Shown piece after piece: positions 1 through 8,400 of a stretch of 64,000 bases of DNA. Positions within the stretch are counted from its first letter, which is position 1, and each line of letters begins with the position of its first letter. This stretch comes from Silene latifolia (Eukaryota; Streptophyta; Magnoliopsida; Caryophyllales; Caryophyllaceae): assembly GCF_048544455.1 (NCBI RefSeq), contig NC_133534.1, positions 225,088,292-225,152,291 on the forward strand, read 5' to 3'. A program made the translations under genes and the position numbers. The notes beneath the pieces were generated by a model. That model worked only from the letters and a program-made list of their open reading frames with translations. It did not search any database and was not told the DNA's origin.

Positions 1-654
1 CTCTGGCAAGTTAGAGGCAGTGGTTATACGCTCAAACAGGTGTTCGCTCTATTTGTTATGCTTTGTTGCTAGCTTTGTGCCTTCTGTTGTTGTGTATCGT
101 GTGTCACCATGTTCGCTATGCTTTAATGCTAGCATCGTGCCTTAAGTTGTTATGGGTCGTGTGCTACTTTGGTTGTAAGTGTACATGGTCTACTGGTTGC
201 ATATGGTCTAGGTTTGCATGTTTACATCCGTCTAAGGTTAGTAAAGTTTGATGAGTTATGTTAAGCTTTTATGAGTATAGATGGTCTCACATGTTTACTG
301 GTTTTGCATTTCAATTGTTATGGATTGTTGGTTATATTCAATTGTTGTAAACATGACTGGGAGAGCATTTAGTTACTCCCGACTGATTGTCGACCCCCCT
401 TTCTCAGGTTGTTCAGATGATTTGCTGTTTGGATGATATCTTCCTGGGAAAGTACTGTGCGGCGAGATGAATAATAAATTAGGAGTTTGTTTTCACTTAG
501 ATACACTTAATAATGTATTAGTTGTTTTTGGTTTTAGTAGTGAACCGGATTAGTCAGGTGTTTCTGCCACCTTTTACCCTTTTAGTGTTATACTCTGATA
601 ATACATTTAATATACATTTTCCCTTTATTTTATAATCCGGGTTGTTACACCATT
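1..654. mobile_element. LTR fragment, probably Ty3/gypsy (fossil)
   Basis: No host gene is visible; the short reading frames here look random. The segment ends in GGGTTGTTACA at about 654. Read on the minus strand this gives TGTAACAACCC, the usual kind of terminus for plant gypsy LTRs. Directly to the right a LINE remnant begins, so the LTR element probably inserted next to or into that LINE. The other end lies outside the window, so length, orientation and target duplication cannot be fixed. Confidence 0.45.
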
Positions 655-1450
655 AACCCAGTTAGTTCTCCAAATATCAATGTCGGAGAAATATCCCACT
701 TTTCAGGCGCAATTTGGAAGACTTCTACAATCCCACGACAGATTCGAGGTATGTTTTACATACATGTAGCCTGGTCAAAACAAGAGAGGGAGGGGGGGGG
801 GGCTTTGCCTCGAAAACTTTCCCAAAAAGCGTATCCTCCCCCTTGACCAACTTCAAGGCTTGTTTGGCCAGGAGAGCTTGATTAAGACAAGAAACGTTCC
901 TAATCCCAAGACCGCCTCTACTTTTCGGAATACTCAGGAAATTAATACTACACTAGTGCACCGTCTTTGACGATCTCAAGCCCGCCCACCAAAAATGTGA
1001 CAGAAGAGAATTAATTCTCTTAACCACACTTACCGGTATTTTAAACACCGATATTAAGTAATTAGAAATAGTGGACAAAACAGAAGAGATCAGAGTAAGT
1101 CGCCCGACTGGTGACAAAAAAATCTCATTTCACAAGAAGATCCACTTTTTAACATTGTCAACAAGCGCAGAGAAAATATCCGCTTTTGAGCTTTCAAAAT
1201 CCATGGATATATCCAAATACTTACCAATACCCTTATTATTCCGGATGTTAAGAGTTTTAAGTCCTGCAGAAGTAACGAATTGGAGTACTCGGGCTAAAAA
1301 TAATACCAGATTTATTATAATTGATAGCCTGACCGGCTAAGGATTCCGCCAAGCTCACAAAAAGCATCCTTTATATCCGTTAGAAAGAAGATAGATTCGT
1401 TAGCAAAAAATAAATGCGAAAGGGGTGGAGAGGACCGGCTAAGCTTAATG
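655..1450 (-). pseudogene. LINE reverse transcriptase C-terminal fragment
   Basis: Read on the minus strand, about 940-840 encodes a piece resembling PKSRGGLGIRNV followed by LNQALLAKQALK. This is the conserved block after the fingers/palm of plant L1-type reverse transcriptases, usually GGLGIR..N.ALLAKQ.W. About 760-660 continues with a W..G....IW...WV-like segment typical of the region before the RVT zinc-binding domain. The frame carries several stops and shifts, so this is a decayed copy. The region 1060-1450 reads as more of the same decayed RT in the same direction. It is a remnant, not a host gene. Confidence 0.6.
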
Positions 1451-1539
1451 CCTTGCAACCGTCCACAACAAATAGATCATGTGTTGCATTCTGTTGCATT
1501 ATGTAAAAAGAGGCTTTGGAGACTCCTTGGGCCTCAGAA

Positions 1540-1906
1540 ATGAAAAGTGAGAATCCTTACTAATTCAGTCTTTAATGGGCCGGAGTTCCAAAAAATGGGA
1601 ATAGGTGTGGACCATTCATGTAGATTTTGCTATGGTATGGATAATCTTGAGACTTTGAATCCTCTTTTCCGAGATTGCGATATTGTAGCTAGGATTTGGG
1701 CTTCCTCTAATTTAGGCATTCGAACTGGTAACGATTTCCATATGTCTATTGGAGAGTGGGTTATTAATTGGATTAATTACCTTTCGGAGGCTAATAATGG
1801 GGAGATTTTGGTTATTAACTTGCTCGCTACAATCTGGTGCATTTGGTGTACGCGTAATAATCTCGTATTTAGAGGAGATTTATTCTCGCCCAAAAGGAGT
1901 GAGTGA
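1540..1906 (+). pseudogene. LINE zinc-binding (zf-RVT) fragment
   Basis: An open frame of about 119 codons contains CRFCYGMDNLETLNPLF, then RDC and IW. This matches the C..C...E...HLF..C....IW pattern of the zinc-binding domain at the C-terminus of plant LINE ORF2. The last His of the usual HLF is replaced by Pro. The segment is on the plus strand while the neighbouring LINE RT piece (655-1450) is on the minus strand. It is therefore either a second LINE copy or an inverted part of the first. No start codon context or promoter supports an independent gene. Confidence 0.6.
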
Positions 1907-2073
1907 GTAGTGGACTGAATTTGTGCCCAACAAACAGATCCGTTAACCCAACAACCAAACCCGCCCAAATGAGTTCTAACTATTCATCATATGAGAACAC
2001 TATTCATGAGTGAAAGATACTCATGCTTACTCTCTTTTAGTAAGGTAATGGATAAGGGATGTATATATAGTTT

Positions 2074-2256
2074 CACAAATTCTCACTTGTGACGGACACT
2101 ATCCGTCACAAGTGAGTGACGGCTCACTTCCCTCTCACACAAATGCAAGTGGGAGGGCAAGCGGGGCGAAAATGGAGCGTCCCACTTGCCTTCCACTTGC
2201 ATTTCTGTGAGAGGGAGGTGACCCGTCACTCAGTCCGTCACAAGTGAGACTAGCTG
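2074..2256. mobile_element. MULE-type MITE, 183 bp
   Basis: The termini are inverted: CACAAATTCTCACTTGTGAC on the left against CAGCTAGTCTCACTTGTGAC read back from the right. The interior is a long hairpin with TTGTGACGG/CCGTCACAA arms and AAGTGGGA/TCCCACTT arms. The element is flanked by a perfect 9-bp duplication, ATATAGTTT, at 2065-2073 and 2257-2265. That length is the mark of Mutator-like transposition. It is non-coding. Confidence 0.85.
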
Positions 2257-2369
2257 ATATAGTTTAGCTAGTTGTTTAAATTGGTCGATTAAATCAGGTG
2301 ATTATGAGAAGAGTATTTTTCTAAACCGATTTTCAAAAATAATAAAATATACGACGAATTAAAGACATA

Positions 2370-2626
2370 CTCTCTCTCATCAAAACCAAAGGTAACGGTT
2401 GCTTTATCACACTTGTCGAGACACATTTTGCAATGTGAATATTTTTAGTTACACATTATTAAAAATTATAAAAATTTGATATTCTTATAGCATTCATGAC
2501 GATAAATCAAACAAGATCTTACATGACTATATTTTGTCTTATTGATTAAGAATAATATTAAAGATTCCCAACGATCATAACTAATATCAAAAAGCAAGTG
2601 TTACCTTTAATTTGGATGAGAGGGAG
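2370..2626. mobile_element. Stowaway-like MITE, 257 bp
   Basis: The left end CTCTCTCTCATC...AAAGGTAAC is inverted at the right as GTTACCTTTAATTTGGATGA then GAGGGAG. TA dinucleotides flank it at 2368-2369 and 2627-2628, as expected for Tc1/mariner-type Stowaway elements. It is non-coding. A hAT-type MITE begins within four bases of its right end. Confidence 0.75.
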
Positions 2627-2629
2627 TAC

Positions 2630-3210
2630 TAGGGCTGAGCAAAACCGTATACCCGATACGGTTTTGAAAACCGTATCGGGTATACGGTTTTTAAAACCGT
2701 ATCGGGTATACGGTTTTTAAATTCACAATTTTGTCGATACGTATCCGACCCGGTTTAACCGTATACCCGGTTTTCGTATACCCGGTTTTTCCGTATATCC
2801 GGTTTTCGTGTACCCGGATACGGATTTCAGCTGTTTGTTGTTCAATTTATTGAATACGCGATAAAACCGGTACGCCCTAACTTAAATTTAATAATAGGTT
2901 ACATACTAAAATAATCAAAATTTCAATATTCATTATACAAATGCATTAGGGAAAAAAAAAGTGGACAAGTTAAAGTGATTTTGGTTAAATTATTTAGGTT
3001 TTGTAAGATATTTTTGGTTTTTTTTATTTCTTTTCAAAAACCGTATACCCGGTTTTGTTTTTGCCCGACCCGGATACGATACGGTTATTTGAAAACCGTA
3101 TCGTATATACGGAAATCCGTATTGTATATACGGAAATTCGTTTAACTGAAACTGTATACCGTATCGTATCCGTATATTAAAACCGTTTCGTATATTTTTG
3201 CTCACCCCTA
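2630..3210. mobile_element. hAT-type MITE rich in CCGTATACCCGG repeats, 581 bp
   Basis: The terminal inverted repeats are TAGGGCTGAGCAAAA (left) and TAGGGGTGAGCAAAA (right, read in reverse), 14 of 15 identical. A perfect 8-bp duplication, GGGAGTAC, lies at 2622-2629 and 3211-3218, which is typical of hAT transposition. The interior consists largely of short direct and inverted copies of ACCGTATACCCGGTTTT-like words. These can fold heavily, and no transposase is encoded. The duplicated target is the tip of the adjacent Stowaway MITE, so the hAT element is the younger of the two. Confidence 0.85.
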
Positions 3211-3218
3211 GGGAGTAC

Positions 3219-3614
3219 GACACAAATGTGTGAGAGTACACATAAACTCCAATGTGATGTCCATATCCATGTTTACATGTGGGCAGCCACTAGCCTGCTA
3301 TGACGAGAAGCCAACTTCATGCGGAATATATTGACCAACCCCAGTCTCCACTTCGTCTAGAAGTCATTATAAAATTGAAAAGATATAGTTGACTAGACTC
3401 TTTTGATAACGACAATTAGAATACAAGGACATTAGGCCACCCAATTACATTCTTCTCATCTAGACGACTAGACTTCAAACTTTGTGTGCTCAGTGCTCTC
3501 ACTAGACTTACTTAATAAGCCACATTATTATATTCTTATATTTATTTATAGCTGGAGTACTCAATTTCTTTAATAACTGCCCAATAATTTTACAACCCAA
3601 ATCAGATCATCATC
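3219..3614 (+). promoter_or_regulatory. Upstream region of the lectin receptor kinase gene
   Basis: No gene or repeat is recognised here. An AT-rich TATATTTATTTATA stretch at 3537-3550 lies about 65-75 bp before the ATG at 3615 and is a plausible TATA region. The transcription start itself cannot be read from sequence alone. Confidence 0.35.
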
Positions 3615-5678
3615 ATGTCTAATTTCCTCAAAATCATCTTATCTCCATTATTCTACCTTGTACTAAACTTTTTTAGTACGCATGCACAACTAACTCAATT
3701 CATCTACAATGATTTTAGTACAGCAGGTAACACAATAACCTTGAAAGATTCAGCAAAACTACTAAACCATAACAAATTCATACAATTAACCAACACAACT
3801 CAACGTGAAATGGGACATGCCTTTTACTCCACCCCAATCAAATTCAAAAACTCCCCAAATGCCGCCTCTGTTCTCCCGTTTTCTACATCCTTCACTTTCG
3901 GCACCGTTCCCGAATTTCAAAAACTAGGAGGACATGGCATGGCATTTGTCATTTCTCCTACACTAGACCTCTCCAAAAAAGCCTTGCCTAGTCAATACTT
4001 AGGCCTTTTTAGTGCAGCCGATATCGGAAATTTAACCAACCATGTGTTTGCTGTGGAGTTTGATACAGTTCAGGATTTCGAGTTTGGTGATATAAATGAT
4101 AATCATATTGGGATTGATTTAAATAGCTTGGTTTCGAATGCTTCAGTTACTGCTGCATATACGATGGAAAATTCGACCACGGTTAACGTGACAATGAAAG
4201 ATGGTCAGACAATACAATGTTGGGTTGAATATGATCCTGTTACTAGTCTTATTAATGTCACAATTTCGGTTTCAAGAGTAAAGCCAACAAAGCCGCTGAT
4301 TTCATATAAATATGATTTGTCCCAAATTCTGAATGAAACTATGTACGTTGGTTTTTCCGGATCAACAGGGTTATTAGCAAGTTCACATTATGTACTTGGT
4401 TGGAGTTTTAATATGAGCGGACCTTCAATGTCTCTCCCGATGCCTCCTTTACCAATTCCATCAAATGCTAATATTAAACGTAAGGTAACTTTGGCTATAT
4501 CCTTGTCCACGTCACTAGCTATTTTCGTTGTCCTTGTCGTCTTTATTGGTATTTATGTTATCTTTCGGATTAAGGACCGCGATATAATCGAAGAATGGGA
4601 GCTTACGGTTGGACCTCATAGGTATCCTTACCATGATCTTAGGAAAGCTACCAAGGGTTTTCGGGAAAAGGAGCTTCTTGGGAGGGGTGGATTTGGTAGA
4701 GTTTATCATGGGGTTTTGCCCAAATCAAATACTCAAATCGCGGTTAAGAGGATTAATCATGAATCGAAGCAGGGGTTGCCGGAGTTTGTGGCTGAAATCG
4801 CGAGTATTGGTCGGCTTAGACATAGGAATTTGGTTCAATTGTTGGGGTGGTGTCGTAGAAGAGGTGATTTGTTGCTTGTTTATGATTATATGCCTTATGG
4901 TAGTTTAGATAAGTACTTGTTTAATAAGAGTAATCAAGGTATGGTACTTAGTTGGGAACAAAGGTTTAGGATAATTAAGGGTGTTGCCTCAGGACTACTT
5001 TATTTACATGAAGGATGGGAGAAAGTTGTGATTCATAGAGATATAAAGGCGAGTAATGTGTTACTAGATGTTGATTTTAATGGTCGTCTTGGTGATTTTG
5101 GACTAGCTCGGTTACACGATCATGGGACGGCCTTAGGCACCACTAGGGTCGTGGGTACGTTAGGATACCTAGCTCCCGAAATGTCACGTACGGGTCATGT
5201 AACAACTAGTTCGGACGTGTTTGCATTCGGGGCATTATTGTTGGAGGTGGTATGTGGAAGGAAGCCCATTGAACATAAGGCGTCTACGCCCGAGGAATTG
5301 ATCCTTGTTGATTGGGTTTGGCAAAAATTTAGTGAGGGTAAGGTCATGGATGTTTTAGACCCAAAATTGAAGGGCCAATTTAATGAAAGGGAGGTGATTA
5401 CCGCCATAAAATTGGGATTGATGTGTTCGAGTGACGACCCAAAGGCTAGGCCGAGTATGAGGGTGGTCGTGAGATACTTGGAAGGGGAAATGGCATTGCC
5501 GGAAGTTTTGAGAGCACCGAGTTTAAGTGATGATCGAGGTTACGGGGAACCGCCTCTAGAGAATTATGTGTATTCATATGCTACGTCTTCGTCAGGGGTG
5601 AGCTTACACTCGTACACTACTAAAGAGGGACTCAGAGGAATTGCTGGTTATGCTAGTGTTAGTCCAAGTACTATGTGA
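3615..5678 (+). CDS. L-type lectin-domain receptor kinase (LecRK, clade IV/S.4-like)
   Basis: This is an intact, intron-free 687-residue membrane receptor, the usual length for plant LecRKs. Residues 1-24 form a signal peptide. Residues about 25-265 are a legume-lectin fold, with HGMAFVISPT and the VEFDT...NDNHIGIDLNS blocks (D150 lies in VEFDT). Residues about 290-317 are a single transmembrane helix. The cytoplasmic Ser/Thr kinase starts after WELTVGPHRYPYHDLRKAT. It has the glycine loop LGRGGFG (355-361), the lysine K378, the HRDIKASN catalytic loop with D476, and DFGLA with D494, so it looks catalytically competent. HRD places it among RD kinases. The family senses extracellular ligands such as eATP, NAD or oligosaccharides in some members. 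The ligand here is unknown. The ATG at 3615 is chosen because it opens directly into the signal peptide. The juxtamembrane and kinase wording most resembles Arabidopsis clade IV, from memory. Confidence 0.95.
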   Translation: MSNFLKIILSPLFYLVLNFFSTHAQLTQFIYNDFSTAGNTITLKDSAKLLNHNKFIQLTNTTQREMGHAFYSTPIKFKNSPNAASVLPFSTSFTFGTVPEFQKLGGHGMAFVISPTLDLSKKALPSQYLGLFSAADIGNLTNHVFAVEFDTVQDFEFGDINDNHIGIDLNSLVSNASVTAAYTMENSTTVNVTMKDGQTIQCWVEYDPVTSLINVTISVSRVKPTKPLISYKYDLSQILNETMYVGFSGSTGLLASSHYVLGWSFNMSGPSMSLPMPPLPIPSNANIKRKVTLAISLSTSLAIFVVLVVFIGIYVIFRIKDRDIIEEWELTVGPHRYPYHDLRKATKGFREKELLGRGGFGRVYHGVLPKSNTQIAVKRINHESKQGLPEFVAEIASIGRLRHRNLVQLLGWCRRRGDLLLVYDYMPYGSLDKYLFNKSNQGMVLSWEQRFRIIKGVASGLLYLHEGWEKVVIHRDIKASNVLLDVDFNGRLGDFGLARLHDHGTALGTTRVVGTLGYLAPEMSRTGHVTTSSDVFAFGALLLEVVCGRKPIEHKASTPEELILVDWVWQKFSEGKVMDVLDPKLKGQFNEREVITAIKLGLMCSSDDPKARPSMRVVVRYLEGEMALPEVLRAPSLSDDRGYGEPPLENYVYSYATSSSGVSLHSYTTKEGLRGIAGYASVSPSTM

Positions 5679-6106
5679 AAACTACATACACTTTGTTTGC
5701 TCTAACATGAAAAATGGTCAACTTTTTCACCTTGACAATACTGGGGTGTCTTCTCTTTCTTATTCTTTCTTTCTTACTTACTTCTTTTACGAGGACAAAG
5801 GTGGAAGAGCTGTATATATTTTTACTCTTTCATACGAGTGATTGTAGTTTCTCCTTTTATCTTGCTGTTCTTGCATACAGTGTCTTTGTAATGTGACTAA
5901 AATAAGTGTTTGTTTGCCATTTGATTTCTACTGTTCTAGACTATTGTAATTTGACTGAAAATCTCATGTAATTCGACTCAAAATACTCTCCATACTAGTT
6001 ATTTGTTTGCCATTTGATCACTTAATATTCAGATTCGCTCACTGGCAACACTGTTTTGAACTCAATTTGGGTGTCCTCTACTTTTTCTGCTACTACCAGA
6101 ACTCAT
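5679..6106 (+). other. Downstream region of the LecRK gene
   Basis: This AT-rich non-coding sequence probably includes the 3' UTR. No further gene or clear repeat is seen before the MITE at 6110. No polyadenylation site could be fixed. Confidence 0.4.
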
Positions 6107-6109
6107 TGA

Positions 6110-6570
6110 GGGGTGTTTGGTTCACACAAAAAAAATATGAGGTATGAGTTTGGAATGAGCCAAACCCATACCAAATGTTTGTTTGGCAAATGCAAGGGTT
6201 TCATACCCATACCTCAAACCCATGAAATATGAGTTTCTCATACCCAAGGAGGGGGGTGGGTATGAGATGCATACCCTTGGTATCAAACTAAAATGAACAA
6301 AAATATGAAAAAAAAAACAAATTATAGCATATTGTAAATCCAATTTTTATATACTTATTTAATTAAATAATCATTTTCATGATTTTATAATTTTGAAAAT
6401 TATTATTTACAATATTTTAGTTTACGCATTTTAACCTTAATTGAGGTTCAAACCCATACCACTCAAAAATGAAACAGACACAAGGTATGAGGAATCAAGT
6501 TCCAAACCAATACCACCCGGGTATGATTCCTGATTCCAAACTCATACCCGTGCATGAAACAAATGCCCTC
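6110..6570. mobile_element. PIF/Harbinger-like MITE, about 461 bp
   Basis: The left end GGGGTGTTTGGTTCA is loosely inverted at the right in AAACAAATGCCCTC. The subterminal segments GGTATGAGTTTGGAATGAG and TGATTCCAAACTCATACC are also inverted. TGA trinucleotides flank the element at 6107-6109 and 6571-6573, which fits the 3-bp duplications of this superfamily. There is no coding capacity. Confidence 0.65.
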
Positions 6571-6573
6571 TGA

Positions 6574-7100
6574 GAGAAATTCGCAGAATGCTTAATTATC
6601 ACATCCTTTCGAATGAGGGAGGTAAGTTGAAGCCACCGGCTATCAAACCACCTCGAGAGAGTTGGACATGAATGTCCAATAGAAGGCATGAAATCAGCAA
6701 CCTTGTTGACTTCACGAAAGCAATGTTTAATTATCACTTCATCGAAAAACTGAAGGTCTAATTTCACATCCTTGATAATACTAGAAATTTTCCAAGGAAT
6801 TTGCCAAGTACCTCGAATCGAGTTAATAACACATAAATTATCACCCTCCACAATTAGCTTTGAGATTCCTAAGTATTTAGCTGCTAAAATATCTTCTTTT
6901 AAAGCGAGAGCTCGCGCAACAAGGATACTATTGGATCCGCATTTTTTTGCTCCCAACAAAACGACTTTACCATTGTTATCTCTTATCGAATATCCTAGAG
7001 CAGCTTTATTACCTTCTATCCTCGATCCGTCAAAATTTAGCTTTATGAAACCGTTACTAGGTTTTTCCCACCAACTTTCTTTCTTACTCTTGCATTCAGT
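6574..7100 (-). pseudogene. LINE-type RNase H (RVT_3) domain fragment
   Basis: Read leftward from about 7070, the frame runs WWEKPSNGFIKLNFDGS, then ALGYSIRDNNGKVVL and ARALALKEDILAAKYLGI. It continues with VEGDNLCVINSI and FREVNKVAD. These are the ordered blocks of the plant RNase H-like domain: the DGS aspartate, the glutamate-type helix, EGD, and the final N..AD. The usual catalytic Glu in the AE.ALK..L helix reads as A here (ARALALKEDIL), so activity is doubtful. Such domains end many plant LINE ORF2 proteins. No reverse transcriptase lies upstream on this strand because a Helitron array begins at 7123. It is best called a truncated LINE remnant. Confidence 0.7.
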
Positions 7101-7122
7101 AGTTTGTTTCTTTTATTTAATA

Positions 7123-8400
7123 CTAGATTTTGTGCCAGTGCGTTGCCCGGTTTCTAAATAATGTTTTATTTTTAACTGAAATGGTAGAATATGTAAGTTC
7201 TTGAATGTGAGAACGGTAAATTTGCTATCGTAAAGTAACTAACGACTTTGAAAATAAGTGTAGTTGATGTTGTGAATTAATTTAAGTTAGTCTCTTTAAT
7301 TAATTTCAATTAATCTTTTGTACGGTTGTGTTATATACTGCTCCGTATTATACGGTCTTCATTGACATATTATGAAATCTTTATTGTCATCTTAGATATG
7401 TATGATCGTGTTTGTCAGTATGTGCCCTAATTATAATCAGCAAGTCTCAATTGTGACGATGTTTTGTCTTAACTAAACACATGAGTAGTAGTTGACATGT
7501 TGCAAGTTTGTGACGGATATACCCGTTATAAATGAGAATATGTGAATTCAATTGTGACGATGTTTTGTCTTAACTAAACACATGAGTAGTAGTTGACCTG
7601 TTGCAAGTTTGTGACGGATATACCTGTTATAAATGAGAATATGTGGATTCAATTGTGACGATGTTTTGTCTTAACTAAACACATGAGTAGTAGTTGACCT
7701 GTTGCAAGTTTGTGAGGGATATACCCGTTATAAATGAGAATATGTGAATTATAATATGATAAGGATTCCTATATGTCAAACTTCACCCGTGTAAAAAAAA
7801 TACAATTAGTGAAAAACTTATACAATCATCTGACTCTTCAATATTATGTCTTCTCTCCTCTCTTCATGCTACTTCATTATTATCTCATGCTTCTTGTAAA
7901 TCCTAACAATTGAATGAACTAATAAATACCATGTAAATCCTAAAAGAAAAATACGAAATAGAAAACAGAAAGCACGTAAGAAAACATGTATTACTCACCC
8001 CAATGTATGGTGGAAATCGAATAGCACATAAGAAAACATGTATTACTCACCCCAACGTACACCATATCAGCGGCTCCATGAATAGTTATAGTATATCATT
8101 ATTCAGTCGCTTTTCACAAAGAATGGCCAAATAAATTCAAATGGCCTCCCCTATAATTATTGTATATTTTTTCATGTGCTTGCTATATACGTATATTTTA
8201 GTGTTTGGTTTGATCTCAATTGTTTACGGAGGATTATTTTTTATTACTTTGTTTATGTTTGATATATTATCTTTTATTTTATCTTTTAAGATTAAGATTA
8301 AAATTCTGTTTTTGACTAATATTATTATTTTAATTAGAGCGTTTCAAAAAACTTGGAGTCTCTAGAATTGCCTGAAAAAAACCTTTTTTTTATATATATA
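7123..8400 (-). mobile_element. Non-autonomous Helitron (array member 1)
   Basis: On the minus strand the 3' terminus ends in CTAG at 7123, preceded by a weak hairpin (CCAGTGC...GCCCGG) and an AAAAT spacer. It is preceded on the plus strand by A, giving the A|T insertion context. The 5' end near 8400 carries the sequence AAAACTTGGAGTCTCT shared with the second array member, but reads TA where the consensus has TC. The element contains a three-copy 101-bp tandem repeat (7449-7745). No Rep/helicase is encoded. Confidence 0.6.
7449..7750. repeat. Three tandem copies of a 101-bp unit
   Basis: The word TTGTGACGATGTTTTGTC starts at 7451, 7552 and 7653, a period of 101 bp. Each unit includes AGTAGTAGTTGAC and ends in GTTTGTGACGGATATACCCG...AATGAGAATATGTG. 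That end segment resembles the terminal part of the MULE-type MITEs at 2074 and 14333. Copies differ by only a few bases. Confidence 0.85.

Noticed and set aside
63-251. 62-codon frame rich in Leu and Cys
   Set aside because: It starts with TTG, lies within an LTR-like segment and has no signal peptide cleavage context or known fold.
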